NCBI RefSeq assembly: GCF_000732625.1
Contig: NZ_JPJI01000023.1
Span: 186,001 to 250,000 of the forward strand
Source: Nonlabens ulvanivorans
GTDB lineage: Bacteria > Bacteroidota > Bacteroidia > Flavobacteriales > Flavobacteriaceae
Direction: 5' to 3'
Length of the DNA stretch: 64,000 nucleotides
In this document: one piece after another, positions 34,603-44,973 of the stretch
Numbering within the stretch: the first letter of the stretch is position 1
Layout: each line of letters begins with the position of its first letter
Program-made: the position numbers and the translations under genes
The notes under the pieces: generated by a model
Database searches by the model: none
What the model saw: only the letters and a program-made list of their open reading frames with translations
Told to the model about the DNA's origin: nothing

Positions 34603-36267
34603 CTAAAATATTATTTGCATGTTTAAATGTGCTACTGTGCTGGAAAAGTCCATGTTAGCTCCAGAGAAAGTGCCATTCGCGATACTTAATTTTAAAATTC
34701 CTGACTGTGTTAAAATTGCGGCACCAAATCCAATTCCATATATATATTGCGTTTTATTGGTAGTGTATTCTTCGAAAATAGCGTAATCCAAGATGCTGTG
34801 TAGATAAATTCCGCTACTTATTCTGTGTCTGTACTCTGTGTTCAGTGAGAGAAAAGAAGAAGTATCTATACTGTTTTGATTAAATCCTCTTATGCTATTA
34901 GAGCCACCGACTTGAAAGAGTTCGTTAAATAAGATATTACTGCTTCCTAGAAATTTAATGTGATTTTCTAGATGAATACTTTGCTTTTTATTTAGGTATA
35001 AGTTTTTGTGAATAGTTGAAGTGATAAGTGTTTGTCTATTTGTTTTAGACTCTATTGTTCGATTACCGATACTAATCTGAATTTCTGTTAAGATATCGCT
35101 CAAAAAAATATCCTCTTTAGCAGGTTTTTGATGGTTTAAGTTTAAAACGAGATTGTCACTTTTGCTATTGTTGTTTGTGATGTTGATTTCTTGTACTGTC
35201 GAGTTCTTTTTATTATAAGATAATCCGATATTCATTTGTGGCGTTAATGCATAAAAAAGCCCTGTAGTGATCGTTGTGTTTTGGTAGGTGCTATCTCTTC
35301 TAAGTAAATTTAGCCCAGCAGTTATCCCTAAATTTGATTTTAGTATATATGGGAACTCCGTGTTAATATCTAATCTGGTTTGGTCATCATTATCACCTCT
35401 GTATAGAATTGTTAATTTTTCACCGTTGTTTAGGTTATTGTATAATGTTAAATCTATATACCCATTGAGTTCTAATTTACCGTTATCAGAATTATTAAAC
35501 CCTATTAATCCATCTGCTGAATTACTGTTTTTTTTCTTTAAATAAATATATACGAACGTTGAATCTTTTTTGAAAAGTATTTCAGGTTCTTTGACTATTG
35601 TGGTAAAAGGTATCTGCTTAAATGCTGACTTAACTTTAACAATATTGCTTTGATTGAATACTAGATTCTGATTTGTAATTTTACTTATGTATTTCTCAGG
35701 GAATTGATCATAACCCTTAATTATTATTTTATCTATTTTTCTTTTTTTATTAATTGATAGATTTATATTAAGGGAGATAGTGTCTTCTCCTTTTGTTTCA
35801 AATTCATTTGCCTGAATCTTTAGAAATGAGAATCCATTATTAGAAATAAAACGATGTAGTTCTTTTAGTTTCTCTTCGACTTCTTCAAAGTTGTAAAAAT
35901 TTTTACCACGCTTTCGCGAAAGCATTACCTCAACTAAACTATCTATTTCTTTGTTTAAAGGATTTGCGATAATTTCGATTGTCTTAACTCTTTTATTGAG
36001 TTCTATTTTTTGTTGGTACTTAAATTCATCTGTTTTTTGAAGAGGCTGGGATAGTAGGTTTACATAGCCTTTTTGATTAAGTTGGTTGATTAAGCTGTCG
36101 TTATATTTTTTTAAGGCTTTAAAATTTGGGAAAGATTTATTTTTGGAAATGCTGTCTAAGATTGTTTGTTCGCTGGTTTGGCTTGCCTTGTATTCCAATA
36201 GCAATGTTTGTGCAGTGCTATTACAGAAAGATAGTAGATAAATAATAAGGACGATTTTCTTATTCAA
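34603..36267 (-). CDS. BamA/TamA-like outer-membrane protein
   Basis: A 554-residue exported protein: signal peptide (first 19 residues), a POTRA-like N-terminal half (about 75-240, VKTIEIIANPLNKEI, IDKIIIKGYDQFPEKYI) and a C-terminal barrel of about 300 residues ending in phenylalanine, as outer-membrane barrels do. The strand-like RGFNQNSIDTSSFLSLNTEYRHR matches the conserved RGF loop of the Omp85 family. The start codon is TTG (36265-36267): no in-frame ATG is available and a stop lies upstream at 36310-36312. It is a single gene divergent from the str operon. Much shorter than BamA. Contains a palindrome copy (MLSRKRG). Confidence 0.75.
   Translation of the reverse strand: MNKKIVLIIYLLSFCNSTAQTLLLEYKASQTSEQTILDSISKNKSFPNFKALKKYNDSLINQLNQKGYVNLLSQPLQKTDEFKYQQKIELNKRVKTIEIIANPLNKEIDSLVEVMLSRKRGKNFYNFEEVEEKLKELHRFISNNGFSFLKIQANEFETKGEDTISLNINLSINKKRKIDKIIIKGYDQFPEKYISKITNQNLVFNQSNIVKVKSAFKQIPFTTIVKEPEILFKKDSTFVYIYLKKKNSNSADGLIGFNNSDNGKLELNGYIDLTLYNNLNNGEKLTILYRGDNDDQTRLDINTEFPYILKSNLGITAGLNLLRRDSTYQNTTITTGLFYALTPQMNIGLSYNKKNSTVQEINITNNNSKSDNLVLNLNHQKPAKEDIFLSDILTEIQISIGNRTIESKTNRQTLITSTIHKNLYLNKKQSIHLENHIKFLGSSNILFNELFQVGGSNSIRGFNQNSIDTSSFLSLNTEYRHRISSGIYLHSILDYAIFEEYTTNKTQYIYGIGFGAAILTQSGILKLSIANGTFSGANMDFSSTVAHLNMQIIF
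35909..35924. repeat. Iterated palindrome copy 7 (one terminal mismatch)
   Basis: CGCTTTCGCGAAAGCA inside the BamA-like gene, read on the minus strand as L-S-R-K-R, the valS frame. Confidence 0.8.
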
Positions 36268-36368
36268 AAAAACAGGTTTTATAGATAACGATATGGTAAA
36301 ATAACGTCTTTAAATGTGAGTTTCTTGTCTGTTAGGAAAAAGATATTGTAAAAACTTGAAACTGAGGT

Positions 36369-36398
36369 TTGAATAACTCAATTTTATTTATACCTTTG
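36369..36398 (+). promoter_or_regulatory. Promoter of the str-S10-spc-alpha supercluster
   Basis: TTG (36369-36371), 19 nt, then TACCTTTG (36391-36398): the best Bacteroidota-type promoter in the window, 42 nt before rpsL. A short hairpin CCCTA/TAGGG (36403-36415) would lie at the very 5' end of the transcript. Confidence 0.85.
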
Positions 36399-36440
36399 CC
36401 GACCCTAAAATAGGGGATTAATTTATTAGCGTAAAACAAT

Positions 36441-36815
36441 ATGCCAACGATTTCACAATTAGTACGTAAAGGAAGAGCCAAAATAACCAAGAAGAGTAAA
36501 TCGGCTGCTTTAGATTCTTGTCCTCAACGTCGTGGAGTATGTACTCGTGTTTACACAACTACACCTAAGAAGCCTAACTCAGCAATGAGAAAGGTGGCAA
36601 GGGTTAGACTTACCAATGGTAAGGAAGTGAATGCTTACATCCCAGGAGAAGGACACAATCTACAAGAGCACTCGATAGTATTGGTTAGAGGTGGAAGGGT
36701 AAAAGATTTGCCAGGAGTTAGATATCATATAGTGCGCGGTGCACTGGACACAGCGGGTGTTGCAGGCCGTACACAACGTAGATCTAAGTATGGTGCAAAA
36801 CGCCCTAAGAAGTAA
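36441..36815 (+). CDS. rpsL: 30S ribosomal protein S12
   Basis: Decoding-centre protein of the small subunit; 124 residues, standard length. The streptomycin-determining loop [17 protein letters not shown] (about 41-57) and [15 protein letters not shown] (about 85-99) are conserved, with K at the classical resistance site, so no streptomycin-resistance substitution is apparent at that lysine. First gene of the ribosomal supercluster, behind a strong promoter. Confidence 0.99.
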   Translation: MPTISQLVRKGRAKITKKSKSAALDSCPQRRGVCTRVYTTTPKKPNSAMRKVARVRLTNGKEVNAYIPGEGHNLQEHSIVLVRGGRVKDLPGVRYHIVRGALDTAGVAGRTQRRSKYGAKRPKK

Positions 36816-36879
36816 AATTTTTTAAGTTAACAAGCTATACTCAGTTTGTGAGCTTTAATTAACAACTCAAAGAGAAGAA

Positions 36880-37356
36880 ATGAGAAAAAGACAGGCCAAG
36901 AAACGTCCTATCCTTCCGGATCCACGTTTTAAAGACCAGCTAGTGACCCGTTTTGTGAACATGATGATGTTACACGGAAAGAAGTCAACAGCTTTTAAAC
37001 TTTTTTATGATGCTATTGACATTGTAGAAGAGAAAAAACAAGACGACGAGAAAACCGCGCTTGAATTATGGAAAGATGCATTATCAAATGTAATGCCTCA
37101 TGTTGAAGTACGTAGTCGCCGTGTTGGTGGAGCTACTTTTCAAATTCCAATGCAGATTCGTCCAGACAGAAAGATATCTACTGCTATGAAGTGGTTGATA
37201 GGTTATTCACGTAAGCGTAATGAGAAAAGTTTTTCTCAAAAATTAGCTTCTGAAATCCTAGCTGCTTCAAAAGAAGAAGGTGCTGCTGTTAAAAAGAAGA
37301 CAGATACTCACAAGATGGCCGAGGCAAACAAGGCATTCTCTCACTTTAGATTCTAA
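36880..37356 (+). CDS. rpsG: 30S ribosomal protein S7
   Basis: Nucleates assembly of the 30S head and contacts the E site. 158 residues; [19 protein letters not shown] begins the family signature, and [16 protein letters not shown] (about 79-94) is the rRNA-contacting loop. In E. coli S7 represses the str operon; a like role here is only possible. 64 nt after rpsL and 6 nt before fusA. Confidence 0.99.
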   Translation: MRKRQAKKRPILPDPRFKDQLVTRFVNMMMLHGKKSTAFKLFYDAIDIVEEKKQDDEKTALELWKDALSNVMPHVEVRSRRVGGATFQIPMQIRPDRKISTAMKWLIGYSRKRNEKSFSQKLASEILAASKEEGAAVKKKTDTHKMAEANKAFSHFRF

Positions 37357-37362
37357 GAAATA

Positions 37363-39504
37363 ATGGCTAGAGATTTAAAATACACAAGAAATATAGGTAT
37401 TGCTGCTCATATTGATGCAGGAAAAACTACTACTACGGAACGTATTCTTTATTACACTGGAGTTTCTCACAAAATCGGTGAGGTTCATGATGGTGCTGCG
37501 ACTATGGACTGGATGGAGCAGGAGCAAGAGCGTGGTATTACTATCACATCTGCTGCTACTACTTGTACTTGGAAGTTTCCTTTAGAAAATGCAAAGCCGC
37601 TACCAGAAACTAAAGATTATCATTTTAATATTATAGACACTCCTGGTCACGTTGATTTTACTGTAGAAGTAAATAGGTCTTTACGTGTTCTTGATGGTTT
37701 AGTATTCTTATTTAGTGCTGTTGATGGTGTAGAGCCTCAATCAGAAACTAATTGGAGACTTGCTGATAATTATAAAGTTCCACGTATTGGTTTCGTGAAT
37801 AAAATGGATCGTCAAGGTTCTAATTTTCTTGCTGTATGTCAGCAAGTAAAGGATATGTTGAAGTCAAACGCTGTGCCGATTGTTTTAAATATTGGAGATG
37901 AAGCGGATTTTAAAGGTATCGTAGATTTAGTTAAAAACCGTGCTATTGTATGGCATGATAATACTCAAGGGTCAACATTTGATGTGATTGATATCCCTGA
38001 GGATATGAAGGCAGAGGCTAAGAAATATCGTGCACTTCTTATTGAAGAGGTTGCTGCTTACGATGAGAATTTATTAGAGAAATTCATGGAAGATGAGGAC
38101 TCTATTACTGAGGATGAAGTGCATGCTGCTCTTCGTGCTGCTGTGATGGATATGTCTATCATCCCTATGATTTGTGGTTCTGCATTCAAAAATAAAGGTG
38201 TTCAGTTTTTATTAGATGCTGTTTGTCGTTATTTACCTTCTCCTACGGATAAAGAAGGTATCAAAGGAATCAATCCAGATACTGAAAAAGAAGAATTACG
38301 TAAACCTGATGTAAAAGAGCCATTTGCTGCATTAGCATTTAAGATTGCTACTGATCCTTTTGTTGGTCGTTTAGCTTTCTTCCGTGCATATTCTGGTCGT
38401 TTAGATGCTGGATCTTATATCTTGAATAATCGTTCAGGTAAAAAAGAGCGTATCTCTCGTATTTATCAGATGCACTCTAATAAACAGAACGCTATTGACT
38501 TTATTGAGGCAGGTGATATCGGTGCCGCAGTAGGTTTTAAAGATATTAAAACTGGTGATACAATGTCGGATGAGAAGCATCCTATTGTTTTGGAATCTAT
38601 GGACTTCCCTGATCCGGTAATTGGTATTGCGGTTGAGCCTAAAACTAAGGCAGATGTTGATAAGATGGGTATGGCGTTAGCTAAACTAGCGGAGGAAGAT
38701 CCAACATTCCAAGTGAGAACTGATGAGGCTTCTGGCCAAACAATTATTTCTGGGATGGGTGAGTTGCACTTAGATATCATCGTTGATCGTATGCGTCGCG
38801 AGTTTAAGGTTGAGCTTAATCAAGGAGCGCCACAAGTTGAATATAAGGAAGCTATTACAAGAGCTGCAGATCACAGAGAGACTTATAAGAAGCAATCTGG
38901 TGGACGTGGTAAATTTGGTGATATTGTTTTTACTATCGAGCCTGCTGAAGAAAATGAAGAAGGTAAAGTAGAAGAAGGGTTACAATTTATTAATAAGATT
39001 AAAGGTGGTAACGTTCCTAAGGAATTTATCCCTGCTATTGAGAAAGGTTTCCGTGAAGCTATGAAGGCAGGACCTCTTGCAGGTTTTGAGATGGATAGTA
39101 TGCGTGTTACTCTTACGGATGGTTCTTTCCACCCAGTAGATTCTGATGCTCTTTCCTTTGAATTAGCTGCTAGAATGGGTTATAAAGCCTCTGCAAAATC
39201 TGCTGGAGCTGTTATACTTGAGCCTATTATGAAACTTGAAGTTATTACTCCTGAAGAAAATATGGGTGATATTGTAGGTGACTTAAACCGTCGTCGTGGA
39301 CAGGTTAATGATATGGGTGATCGTGCAGGTGCAAAGGTTGTGAAGGCTGAAGTGCCGTTATCTGAAATGTTTGGTTATGTAACTACATTACGTACTCTTT
39401 CATCAGGTCGTGCAACATCAACAATGGAATTTTCACACTATGCTGAAACTCCTTCTAACATTAGTGAAGAAGTAATCGCAGCAGCTAAAGGTGCAACAAA
39501 CTAA
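37363..39504 (+). CDS. fusA: Translation elongation factor G
   Basis: GTPase driving translocation and, with RRF, ribosome recycling. The 713 residues carry the G1 loop [12 protein letters not shown] (about 15-26), the switch regions with [12 protein letters not shown]3 DTPGHVDF, and G4 NKMD, followed by domains II-V. Within the str operon after rpsG, as in most bacteria. Standard length; nothing unusual seen. Confidence 0.99.
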   Translation: MARDLKYTRNIGIAAHIDAGKTTTTERILYYTGVSHKIGEVHDGAATMDWMEQEQERGITITSAATTCTWKFPLENAKPLPETKDYHFNIIDTPGHVDFTVEVNRSLRVLDGLVFLFSAVDGVEPQSETNWRLADNYKVPRIGFVNKMDRQGSNFLAVCQQVKDMLKSNAVPIVLNIGDEADFKGIVDLVKNRAIVWHDNTQGSTFDVIDIPEDMKAEAKKYRALLIEEVAAYDENLLEKFMEDEDSITEDEVHAALRAAVMDMSIIPMICGSAFKNKGVQFLLDAVCRYLPSPTDKEGIKGINPDTEKEELRKPDVKEPFAALAFKIATDPFVGRLAFFRAYSGRLDAGSYILNNRSGKKERISRIYQMHSNKQNAIDFIEAGDIGAAVGFKDIKTGDTMSDEKHPIVLESMDFPDPVIGIAVEPKTKADVDKMGMALAKLAEEDPTFQVRTDEASGQTIISGMGELHLDIIVDRMRREFKVELNQGAPQVEYKEAITRAADHRETYKKQSGGRGKFGDIVFTIEPAEENEEGKVEEGLQFINKIKGGNVPKEFIPAIEKGFREAMKAGPLAGFEMDSMRVTLTDGSFHPVDSDALSFELAARMGYKASAKSAGAVILEPIMKLEVITPEENMGDIVGDLNRRRGQVNDMGDRAGAKVVKAEVPLSEMFGYVTTLRTLSSGRATSTMEFSHYAETPSNISEEVIAAAKGATN

Positions 39505-39514
39505 TTTTCAAAAG

Positions 39515-39820
39515 ATGAGTCAAAAAATCAGAATAAAGTTAAAGTCTTACGATTACATGCTGGTAGATAAGTCTGCTGAAAAAATCGTTAAAACAGTAAA
39601 GAGTACAGGTGCTGTGGTAACTGGTCCAATTCCATTACCAACTCACAAGAAAATCTTTACAGTATTAAGGTCTCCTCACGTTAATAAAAAATCACGTGAA
39701 CAATTCCAATTAAGCTCTTACAAGAGGTTGTTAGATATTTATAGTTCATCTAGCAAAACTATTGATGCCTTAATGAAGTTGGAGTTACCAAGTGGTGTTG
39801 AAGTTGAGATTAAAGTATAA
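39515..39820 (+). CDS. rpsJ: 30S ribosomal protein S10
   Basis: Small-subunit head protein, also NusE in antitermination. I use ATG 39515 ([14 protein letters not shown], 101 aa), the family-normal start, rather than an upstream ATG 39491 overlapping fusA. Motifs [28 protein letters not shown] are conserved (about 38-65). In this cluster it is separated from rplC by a 75-nt gap containing the longest palindrome copy. Confidence 0.98.
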   Translation: MSQKIRIKLKSYDYMLVDKSAEKIVKTVKSTGAVVTGPIPLPTHKKIFTVLRSPHVNKKSREQFQLSSYKRLLDIYSSSSKTIDALMKLELPSGVEVEIKV

Positions 39821-39832
39821 TAAAAAAGTTTT

Positions 39833-39866
39833 ATTAAATCACGCTTTCGCGAAAGCGTGATTTAAT
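39833..39866. repeat. Iterated palindrome copy 8, extended to 34 nt
   Basis: The 18-nt ACGCTTTCGCGAAAGCGT (39841-39858) is extended by ATTAAATC on the left and its complement GATTTAAT on the right, making a perfect 34-nt palindrome in the rpsJ-rplC gap. No T-run follows on the plus strand. Confidence 0.92.
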
Positions 39867-39895
39867 GAATAACATTAATATAATAAATAATAATT

Positions 39896-40513
39896 ATGTC
39901 TGGGTTAATAGGAAGAAAAATCGGAATGACTAGCATTTATGATGAGAATGGTAAGAATGTGCCATGTACGATCATAGAGGCAGGTCCTTGCGTTGTTACC
40001 CAAGTCAGAACTGAAGAAGTGGACGGCTATGCTGCCCTTCAACTTGGTTTCGATGACAAATCAGACAAAAACGCATCTAAAGCGGCTCAAGGTCACTTTA
40101 AGAAAGCGGGAACTGGTGTCAAGAGAAAAGTTGTAGAATTTCAAGGTTTTGATGAGGTTTACAAATTAGGAGATGCAATCTCTGTTGATATATTCACTGA
40201 AGGTGAGTTTATAGATGTATCAGGAACATCGAAGGGTAAAGGTTTCCAAGGTGTTGTAAAACGCCATGGATTTGCTGGAGTTGGTCAAGCCACTCATGGT
40301 CAGCATAACCGTTTACGTGCACCAGGATCTATTGGTGCGGCGTCTTATCCTGCTCGTGTATTTAAAGGAATGCGCATGGCTGGACAGATGGGTAATACAA
40401 AAGTTAAAGTTGAAAATTTAAGAGTTCTTAAAGTAGTTCCGGAAAAAAATCTTTTAGTGGTTAAAGGATGTGTACCTGGACATAAGAATGCTTATGTAAT
40501 CTTACAGAAGTAA
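39896..40513 (+). CDS. rplC: 50S ribosomal protein L3
   Basis: Early-assembly large-subunit protein near the peptidyl transferase centre; 205 residues. The conserved [14 protein letters not shown] and [12 protein letters not shown] segments and the loop with [17 protein letters not shown]-like sequence are present. Its stop overlaps rplD as TAATG. It follows the 34-nt palindrome, so it may be the first gene of a separately adjusted S10 section. Confidence 0.98.
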   Translation: MSGLIGRKIGMTSIYDENGKNVPCTIIEAGPCVVTQVRTEEVDGYAALQLGFDDKSDKNASKAAQGHFKKAGTGVKRKVVEFQGFDEVYKLGDAISVDIFTEGEFIDVSGTSKGKGFQGVVKRHGFAGVGQATHGQHNRLRAPGSIGAASYPARVFKGMRMAGQMGNTKVKVENLRVLKVVPEKNLLVVKGCVPGHKNAYVILQK

Positions 40514-41142
40514 TGAAGGTATCAGTTATAGACATTAAAGGAAAAGAAACTGGACGTCAGGTTGAATTATCTGATAGCATTTTCGCAATTGAGCCTAATG
40601 ATCACGCGATTTATTTAGATGTTAAGCAATATCTAGCAAATCAGCGTCAAGGAACTCACAAGGCTAAGCAACGTGCTGAAATTACTGGTAGTACCCGTAA
40701 GATTAAGAAGCAAAAAGGAACTGGTACAGCAAGAGCTGGATCTATAAAGTCAGGTGTTTTTAGAGGTGGTGGACGTATGTTCGGTCCTGTTCCTAGAGAT
40801 TATTCTTTTAAATTAAATAAAGGTCAGAAGCGATTAGCTCGTAAATCTGTTTTGAGTCAGAAGATGGCTGAAGGTAATTTACATATCGTTGAAGACTTTA
40901 ATTTTGAGGCTCCAAAAACTAAGAATTTTATAGATGTTTTGAAGTCTTTAGGATTAGATAATAAAAAATCTCTTTTTGTGTTGGGTGGTTCAAATAATAA
41001 TGTATATTTGTCTTCTCGAAATTTCAAGGGTTCTGAAGTGGTAACTAACTCAGAATTAAACACTTACAAAATTTTACATGCTAATAGTGTTGTAGTGTTG
41101 GAGAGCTCATTAGAAGGAATCGAGGAAACTTTAAGCAAATAG
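40513..41142 (+). CDS. rplD: 50S ribosomal protein L4
   Basis: Large-subunit protein lining the exit tunnel; 209 residues. The tunnel-loop region has [20 protein letters not shown] and [20 protein letters not shown] (about 55-115). E. coli L4 represses its own S10 operon; no leader equivalent is evident here. The start shares its base A with the rplC stop (TAATG), implying coupled translation. Confidence 0.98.
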   Translation: MKVSVIDIKGKETGRQVELSDSIFAIEPNDHAIYLDVKQYLANQRQGTHKAKQRAEITGSTRKIKKQKGTGTARAGSIKSGVFRGGGRMFGPVPRDYSFKLNKGQKRLARKSVLSQKMAEGNLHIVEDFNFEAPKTKNFIDVLKSLGLDNKKSLFVLGGSNNNVYLSSRNFKGSEVVTNSELNTYKILHANSVVVLESSLEGIEETLSK

Positions 41143-41145
41143 GCT

Positions 41146-41436
41146 ATGAATATCTTAATAAAACCAATCATTACAGAAAAAGCTACTAGTGATAGTGAGT
41201 TATTGAATCGTTATGGGTTTGAGGTTATGCCTAACGCTAATAAGATTCAAATTAAAAATGCGGTTGAGGCTACATATGGTGTTACTGTTACTAAGGTAAG
41301 AACTATGAATGTACGTGTTGAGCGTAAAACAAAGTTTACAAAATCAGGGATGCAAATTGGTAAAACTAAAGCTAGTAAAAAAGCTTTTGTACAATTGCAA
41401 GATGGAGATACCATCGACCTTTATAGTAATATATAA
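41146..41436 (+). CDS. rplW: 50S ribosomal protein L23
   Basis: Exit-site protein docking trigger factor and SRP; 96 residues. The family start IKPIITEKAT and the extended loop VRVERKTKFTKSGMQIGKTKA are recognisable. It lies 3 nt after rplD. Confidence 0.98.
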   Translation: MNILIKPIITEKATSDSELLNRYGFEVMPNANKIQIKNAVEATYGVTVTKVRTMNVRVERKTKFTKSGMQIGKTKASKKAFVQLQDGDTIDLYSNI

Positions 41437-41452
41437 ATAATACAGACAAAAG

Positions 41453-42277
41453 ATGTCAGTTAGAAAATTAAAACCTGTTACTCCTGGACAGCGATTTAGA
41501 GTTGTTAATGGCTATGATGCCATAACGACTGATAAGCCGGAAAAGAGTTTACTCGCTCCGAAAAAACGTTCAGGTGGTCGTAATGCTAGTGGTCGTATGA
41601 CTATGCGTTACAAAGGTGGTGGTCATAAGAGGCGCTACCGTATTATAGACTTTAAAAGAGATAAGCAAGGAGTGCCTGCTACAATCGCGTCTATAGAGTA
41701 TGATCCGAATAGGACTGCTTTTATTGCTTTAGTGAATTATCAAGATGGAGAAAAGCGTTATGTTATAGCTCAGAATGGTTTGCAAGTTGGTCAGAATATA
41801 GTTTCTGGTGACTCTGTGTCTCCTGAGGTTGGTAATGCTATGAAATTATCGAGTATTCCTTTAGGTAGTATTATTAGTTGTATCGAGTTGCATCCTGGTC
41901 AGGGAGCTGTTATTGCTCGTAGTGCTGGTTCATTTGCTCAGTTAATGGCAAGGGATGGTAAGTATGCAACTGTTAAAATGCCTTCTGGTGAGACAAGATT
42001 AGTTTTGCAAGAGTGTTTAGCTACAATTGGGGCTGTTTCAAATAGCGATCATCAATTAGTGGTTAGTGGTAAGGCTGGTAGATCACGATGGTTAGGTAGA
42101 AGGCCTCGAACACGTCCTGTTGTTATGAATCCTGTCGATCACCCTATGGGTGGTGGTGAAGGTAAGTCTTCAGGTGGTCATCCACGTTCTCGTAACGGTA
42201 TACCTGCTAAGGGTTATCGTACTCGTGACAAGAATAAAGCTAGTACTCAATATATTTTAGAACGTAGAAAGAAATAA
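41453..42277 (+). CDS. rplB: 50S ribosomal protein L2
   Basis: Conserved protein needed for peptidyl transferase activity and subunit joining; 274 residues. Basic loops [17 protein letters not shown] (about 57-73) and the C-terminal [20 protein letters not shown], containing the functionally key histidine, are intact. Confidence 0.99.
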   Translation: MSVRKLKPVTPGQRFRVVNGYDAITTDKPEKSLLAPKKRSGGRNASGRMTMRYKGGGHKRRYRIIDFKRDKQGVPATIASIEYDPNRTAFIALVNYQDGEKRYVIAQNGLQVGQNIVSGDSVSPEVGNAMKLSSIPLGSIISCIELHPGQGAVIARSAGSFAQLMARDGKYATVKMPSGETRLVLQECLATIGAVSNSDHQLVVSGKAGRSRWLGRRPRTRPVVMNPVDHPMGGGEGKSSGGHPRSRNGIPAKGYRTRDKNKASTQYILERRKK

Positions 42278-42279
42278 TT

Positions 42280-42558
42280 ATGGCTCGTTCATTAAAAAAA
42301 GGACCTTATGTATTCCATAAGTTGGAAACTAAGGTGGCTCAAAATGTTGAGTCCGGAAAAAAGACTGTTATTAAAACTTGGTCTCGTGCATCAATGATTA
42401 CTCCTGATTTTGTCGGGCAAACTATTGGTGTTCATAATGGGAAGCAATTTATTCCTGTTTATGTAACAGAGAATATGGTTGGTCACAAGTTAGGTGAATT
42501 CTCTCCAACAAGATCTTTTAGAGGTCATGCAGGAGCTAAGAACAAAGGAAAAAAGTAA
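42280..42558 (+). CDS. rpsS: 30S ribosomal protein S19
   Basis: Head protein that contacts S13 and 16S rRNA; 92 residues. [11 protein letters not shown] and [19 protein letters not shown] match the family throughout. It is 2 nt after rplB. Confidence 0.99.
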   Translation: MARSLKKGPYVFHKLETKVAQNVESGKKTVIKTWSRASMITPDFVGQTIGVHNGKQFIPVYVTENMVGHKLGEFSPTRSFRGHAGAKNKGKK

Positions 42559-42566
42559 TCTAAGCT

Positions 42567-42977
42567 ATGGGAGTTCGTAAAAAACAAATGGCTGAAAGGC
42601 TTAAGGAAGAGAGAAAGAGCGTCGCATTTGCTAAGCTTAACAACTGTCCTACTAGTCCTCGTAAAATGAGGTTAGTGGCAGACATTATCAGAGGTAAAAA
42701 GGTTGAGGATTCTTTAAATATTTTAAAGTTTTCATCTAAAGAAGCTGCTCGTAGACTTGATAAATTAGTTTTGTCTGCTATAGCTAATTGGCAAGCGAAG
42801 AATGAAGATTCTGATGTTGCTGAAGCTGGTCTTTTTATTAAAGAGATAAGAGTTGATGGTGGGTCTATGTTGAAAAGGTTGCGTCCAGCGCCTCAAGGTA
42901 GAGCACATAGAATAAGAAAAAGATCGAATCACGTTACTGTTGTGTTAGGTCAAACTAATAATACAGAGGTTAACTAA
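42567..42977 (+). CDS. rplV: 50S ribosomal protein L22
   Basis: Exit-tunnel protein; 136 residues. The conserved [15 protein letters not shown] (about 30-44) and the beta-hairpin [21 protein letters not shown] (the tunnel tip, about 98-118) are present. The basic N-terminal extension of about 25 residues is normal for Bacteroidota. Confidence 0.98.
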   Translation: MGVRKKQMAERLKEERKSVAFAKLNNCPTSPRKMRLVADIIRGKKVEDSLNILKFSSKEAARRLDKLVLSAIANWQAKNEDSDVAEAGLFIKEIRVDGGSMLKRLRPAPQGRAHRIRKRSNHVTVVLGQTNNTEVN

Positions 42978-42985
42978 AAAAGGAT

Positions 42986-43708
42986 ATGGGACAAAAAACT
43001 AATCCGATAGGAAATCGTTTAGGTATCATCAGAGGATGGGAATCTAACTGGTACGGTGGTAATGATTATGGTGACAAGCTTGCAGAGGATGATAAAATAC
43101 GTAAGTATATTCATGCTCGTTTATCTAAAGCTAGTGTTTCAAGAGTTATTATAGAGCGTACTTTGAAACTTGTAACTGTAACAATAACTACTGCTAGACC
43201 TGGTATTATTATAGGTAAAGGTGGTCAAGAAGTGGATCGTCTTAAGGAAGAGCTTAAGAAGATTACTGGTAAAGATGTGCAGATTAATATTCACGAAATT
43301 AAACGTCCTGAACTTGATGCTTTTTTGGTAGGAGCAAGTGTAGCTCGCCAAATTGAGAATAGAATTTCATATAGACGTGCAATAAAGATGGCTATCGCTG
43401 CTGCAATGCGCATGAATGCTGAAGGTATTAAAATACAAATCTCTGGTAGGTTGAATGGTGCTGAAATGGCTCGTTCTGAATCTTACAAAGATGGTAGAAT
43501 TCCTTTATCTACATTCCGTGCTGATATAGACTATGCTTTAGTTGAGGCTCATACGACTTATGGTCGCTTAGGTGTTAAGGTGTGGATCATGAAAGGTGAG
43601 GTTTATGGAAAGCGTGAGTTATCTCCGTTAGTAGGTTTATCGAAGAAACAAAGTAAATCAGATGGCGGCTCTGGGAACAGAGGTGGAAATCGTCGTCGCA
43701 GAAAATAA
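42986..43708 (+). CDS. rpsC: 30S ribosomal protein S3
   Basis: Entry-channel helicase protein of the 30S subunit; 240 residues with a type-II KH domain ([32 protein letters not shown], described in pieces: GIIIGKGG at about 71-78) and a glycine/arginine-rich tail ([14 protein letters not shown]). Standard for the family. Confidence 0.99.
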   Translation: MGQKTNPIGNRLGIIRGWESNWYGGNDYGDKLAEDDKIRKYIHARLSKASVSRVIIERTLKLVTVTITTARPGIIIGKGGQEVDRLKEELKKITGKDVQINIHEIKRPELDAFLVGASVARQIENRISYRRAIKMAIAAAMRMNAEGIKIQISGRLNGAEMARSESYKDGRIPLSTFRADIDYALVEAHTTYGRLGVKVWIMKGEVYGKRELSPLVGLSKKQSKSDGGSGNRGGNRRRRK

Positions 43709-43717
43709 TAGCTAGAG

Positions 43718-44140
43718 ATGTTACAACCTAGAAAGACAAAGTTTAGAAAACAGCAGAAGGGTCGCATGAAGGGTAATTCCGGACGCGGTAATCAGCTAGC
43801 GTATGGTACGTTTGGTATCAAATCATTAGATTCAGAATTTATTAATTCTCGTCAAATTGAGGCTGCGCGTATTGCTGCGACTCGCTACATGAAGAGAGAG
43901 GGTTCTTTATGGATCAAAATATTTCCGGATAAGCCTATAACTAAGAAGCCTTTAGAGGTTCGTATGGGTAAAGGAAAAGGTGCGGTAGAATATTGGGCTG
44001 CTGTAGTTAAGCCAGGTAGAATTTTATTTGAAATTTCAGGTGTTCCACTTGAAACAGCAAAGGAGGCTCTAAGGTTAGCGGCGCAAAAGTTACCAGTTAA
44101 AACAAAATTTATAGTCGCTCGCGATTTTCAAGAACAATAA
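43718..44140 (+). CDS. rplP: 50S ribosomal protein L16
   Basis: Large-subunit protein positioning tRNA at the A and P sites; 140 residues. [19 protein letters not shown] at the start and [19 protein letters not shown] (about 80-98) are family signatures. Located 9 nt after rpsC. Confidence 0.99.
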   Translation: MLQPRKTKFRKQQKGRMKGNSGRGNQLAYGTFGIKSLDSEFINSRQIEAARIAATRYMKREGSLWIKIFPDKPITKKPLEVRMGKGKGAVEYWAAVVKPGRILFEISGVPLETAKEALRLAAQKLPVKTKFIVARDFQEQ

Positions 44141-44146
44141 GTAGTT

Positions 44147-44329
44147 ATGAAACAATCAGAGGTAAAAGGTTATTCTGCTGCTGAACTTAGTGATAAGTTA
44201 GCAGAATCACAGAAGGTTTATGCAGATCTTACGAGAACGCATATAGTGTCCCCACTAGATAATCCTTCTCAAATTAAGGATTTGCGTAGAACTATCGCTC
44301 GACTTAAAACGGCTATAAATAATCAGTAG
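44147..44329 (+). CDS. rpmC: 50S ribosomal protein L29
   Basis: Small helical-hairpin protein at the exit site; 60 residues. The conserved second helix is IKDLRRTIARLKTAI (about 43-57). Between rplP and rpsQ, as usual. Confidence 0.97.
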   Translation: MKQSEVKGYSAAELSDKLAESQKVYADLTRTHIVSPLDNPSQIKDLRRTIARLKTAINNQ

Positions 44330-44338
44330 ACGAACATT

Positions 44339-44596
44339 ATGGAAACTAGAAATTTAAGAAAAGAACGTATTGGTGTTGTAAGAAGTAACAAGATGGATAA
44401 AAGTATCGTTGTTGCGGAAGTTAAGAAGAGAAAACACCCTATGTATGGAAAGTTCGTTTTAAAGACTAAGAAATACGTTGCTCATGATGAAAAAAATGAG
44501 TGTAATGAAGGTGATACGGTACGTATCATGGAGACTCGACCTCTTAGTAAATCTAAGAATTGGAGATTAGTAGAAATTATAGAAAGAGCTAAGTAA
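44339..44596 (+). CDS. rpsQ: 30S ribosomal protein S17
   Basis: OB-fold 16S rRNA-binding protein; 85 residues. [18 protein letters not shown] near the start and [19 protein letters not shown] (about 56-74) are diagnostic. The last base of its stop codon overlaps the rplN start (TAATG). Confidence 0.98.
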   Translation: METRNLRKERIGVVRSNKMDKSIVVAEVKKRKHPMYGKFVLKTKKYVAHDEKNECNEGDTVRIMETRPLSKSKNWRLVEIIERAK

Positions 44597-44964
44597 TGTT
44601 ACAACAGGAATCAAGACTTAAGGTGGCTGATAATACGGGAGCAAAAGAAGTGCTTTGTATTAGGGTGTTAGGTGGTACTAAAAGAAGGTATGCGTCAGTA
44701 GGAGATAAAATTGTTGTTTCTGTTAAAGAAGCTACACCTAATGGTAATATCAAAAAGGGTGCTGTTTCTACCGCAGTAGTAGTAAGAACTAAAAAAGAGG
44801 TGCGTCGACCAGATGGATCTTATATACGATTTGACGATAATGCTTGTGTGTTATTGAATCCTAACTCGGAAATGAGAGGTACTCGTGTATTTGGGCCGGT
44901 TGCGAGAGAATTGCGTGATAAGCAATTTATGAAAATAGTTTCATTAGCTCCAGAAGTATTATAA
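44596..44964 (+). CDS. rplN: 50S ribosomal protein L14
   Basis: Intersubunit bridge protein and the binding site of RsfS, whose gene is also in this window; 122 residues. [31 protein letters not shown] and [10 protein letters not shown] match the family end to end. Coupled to rpsQ by TAATG. Confidence 0.99.
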   Translation: MLQQESRLKVADNTGAKEVLCIRVLGGTKRRYASVGDKIVVSVKEATPNGNIKKGAVSTAVVVRTKKEVRRPDGSYIRFDDNACVLLNPNSEMRGTRVFGPVARELRDKQFMKIVSLAPEVL

Positions 44965-44973
44965 TTTACAATC

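Noticed and set aside
39833-39866. Palindrome in the rpsJ-rplC gap as an intrinsic terminator
   Set aside because: There is no T-run on the plus strand, the following gene is essential and in the same operon, and the same 18-nt core occurs inside coding regions.
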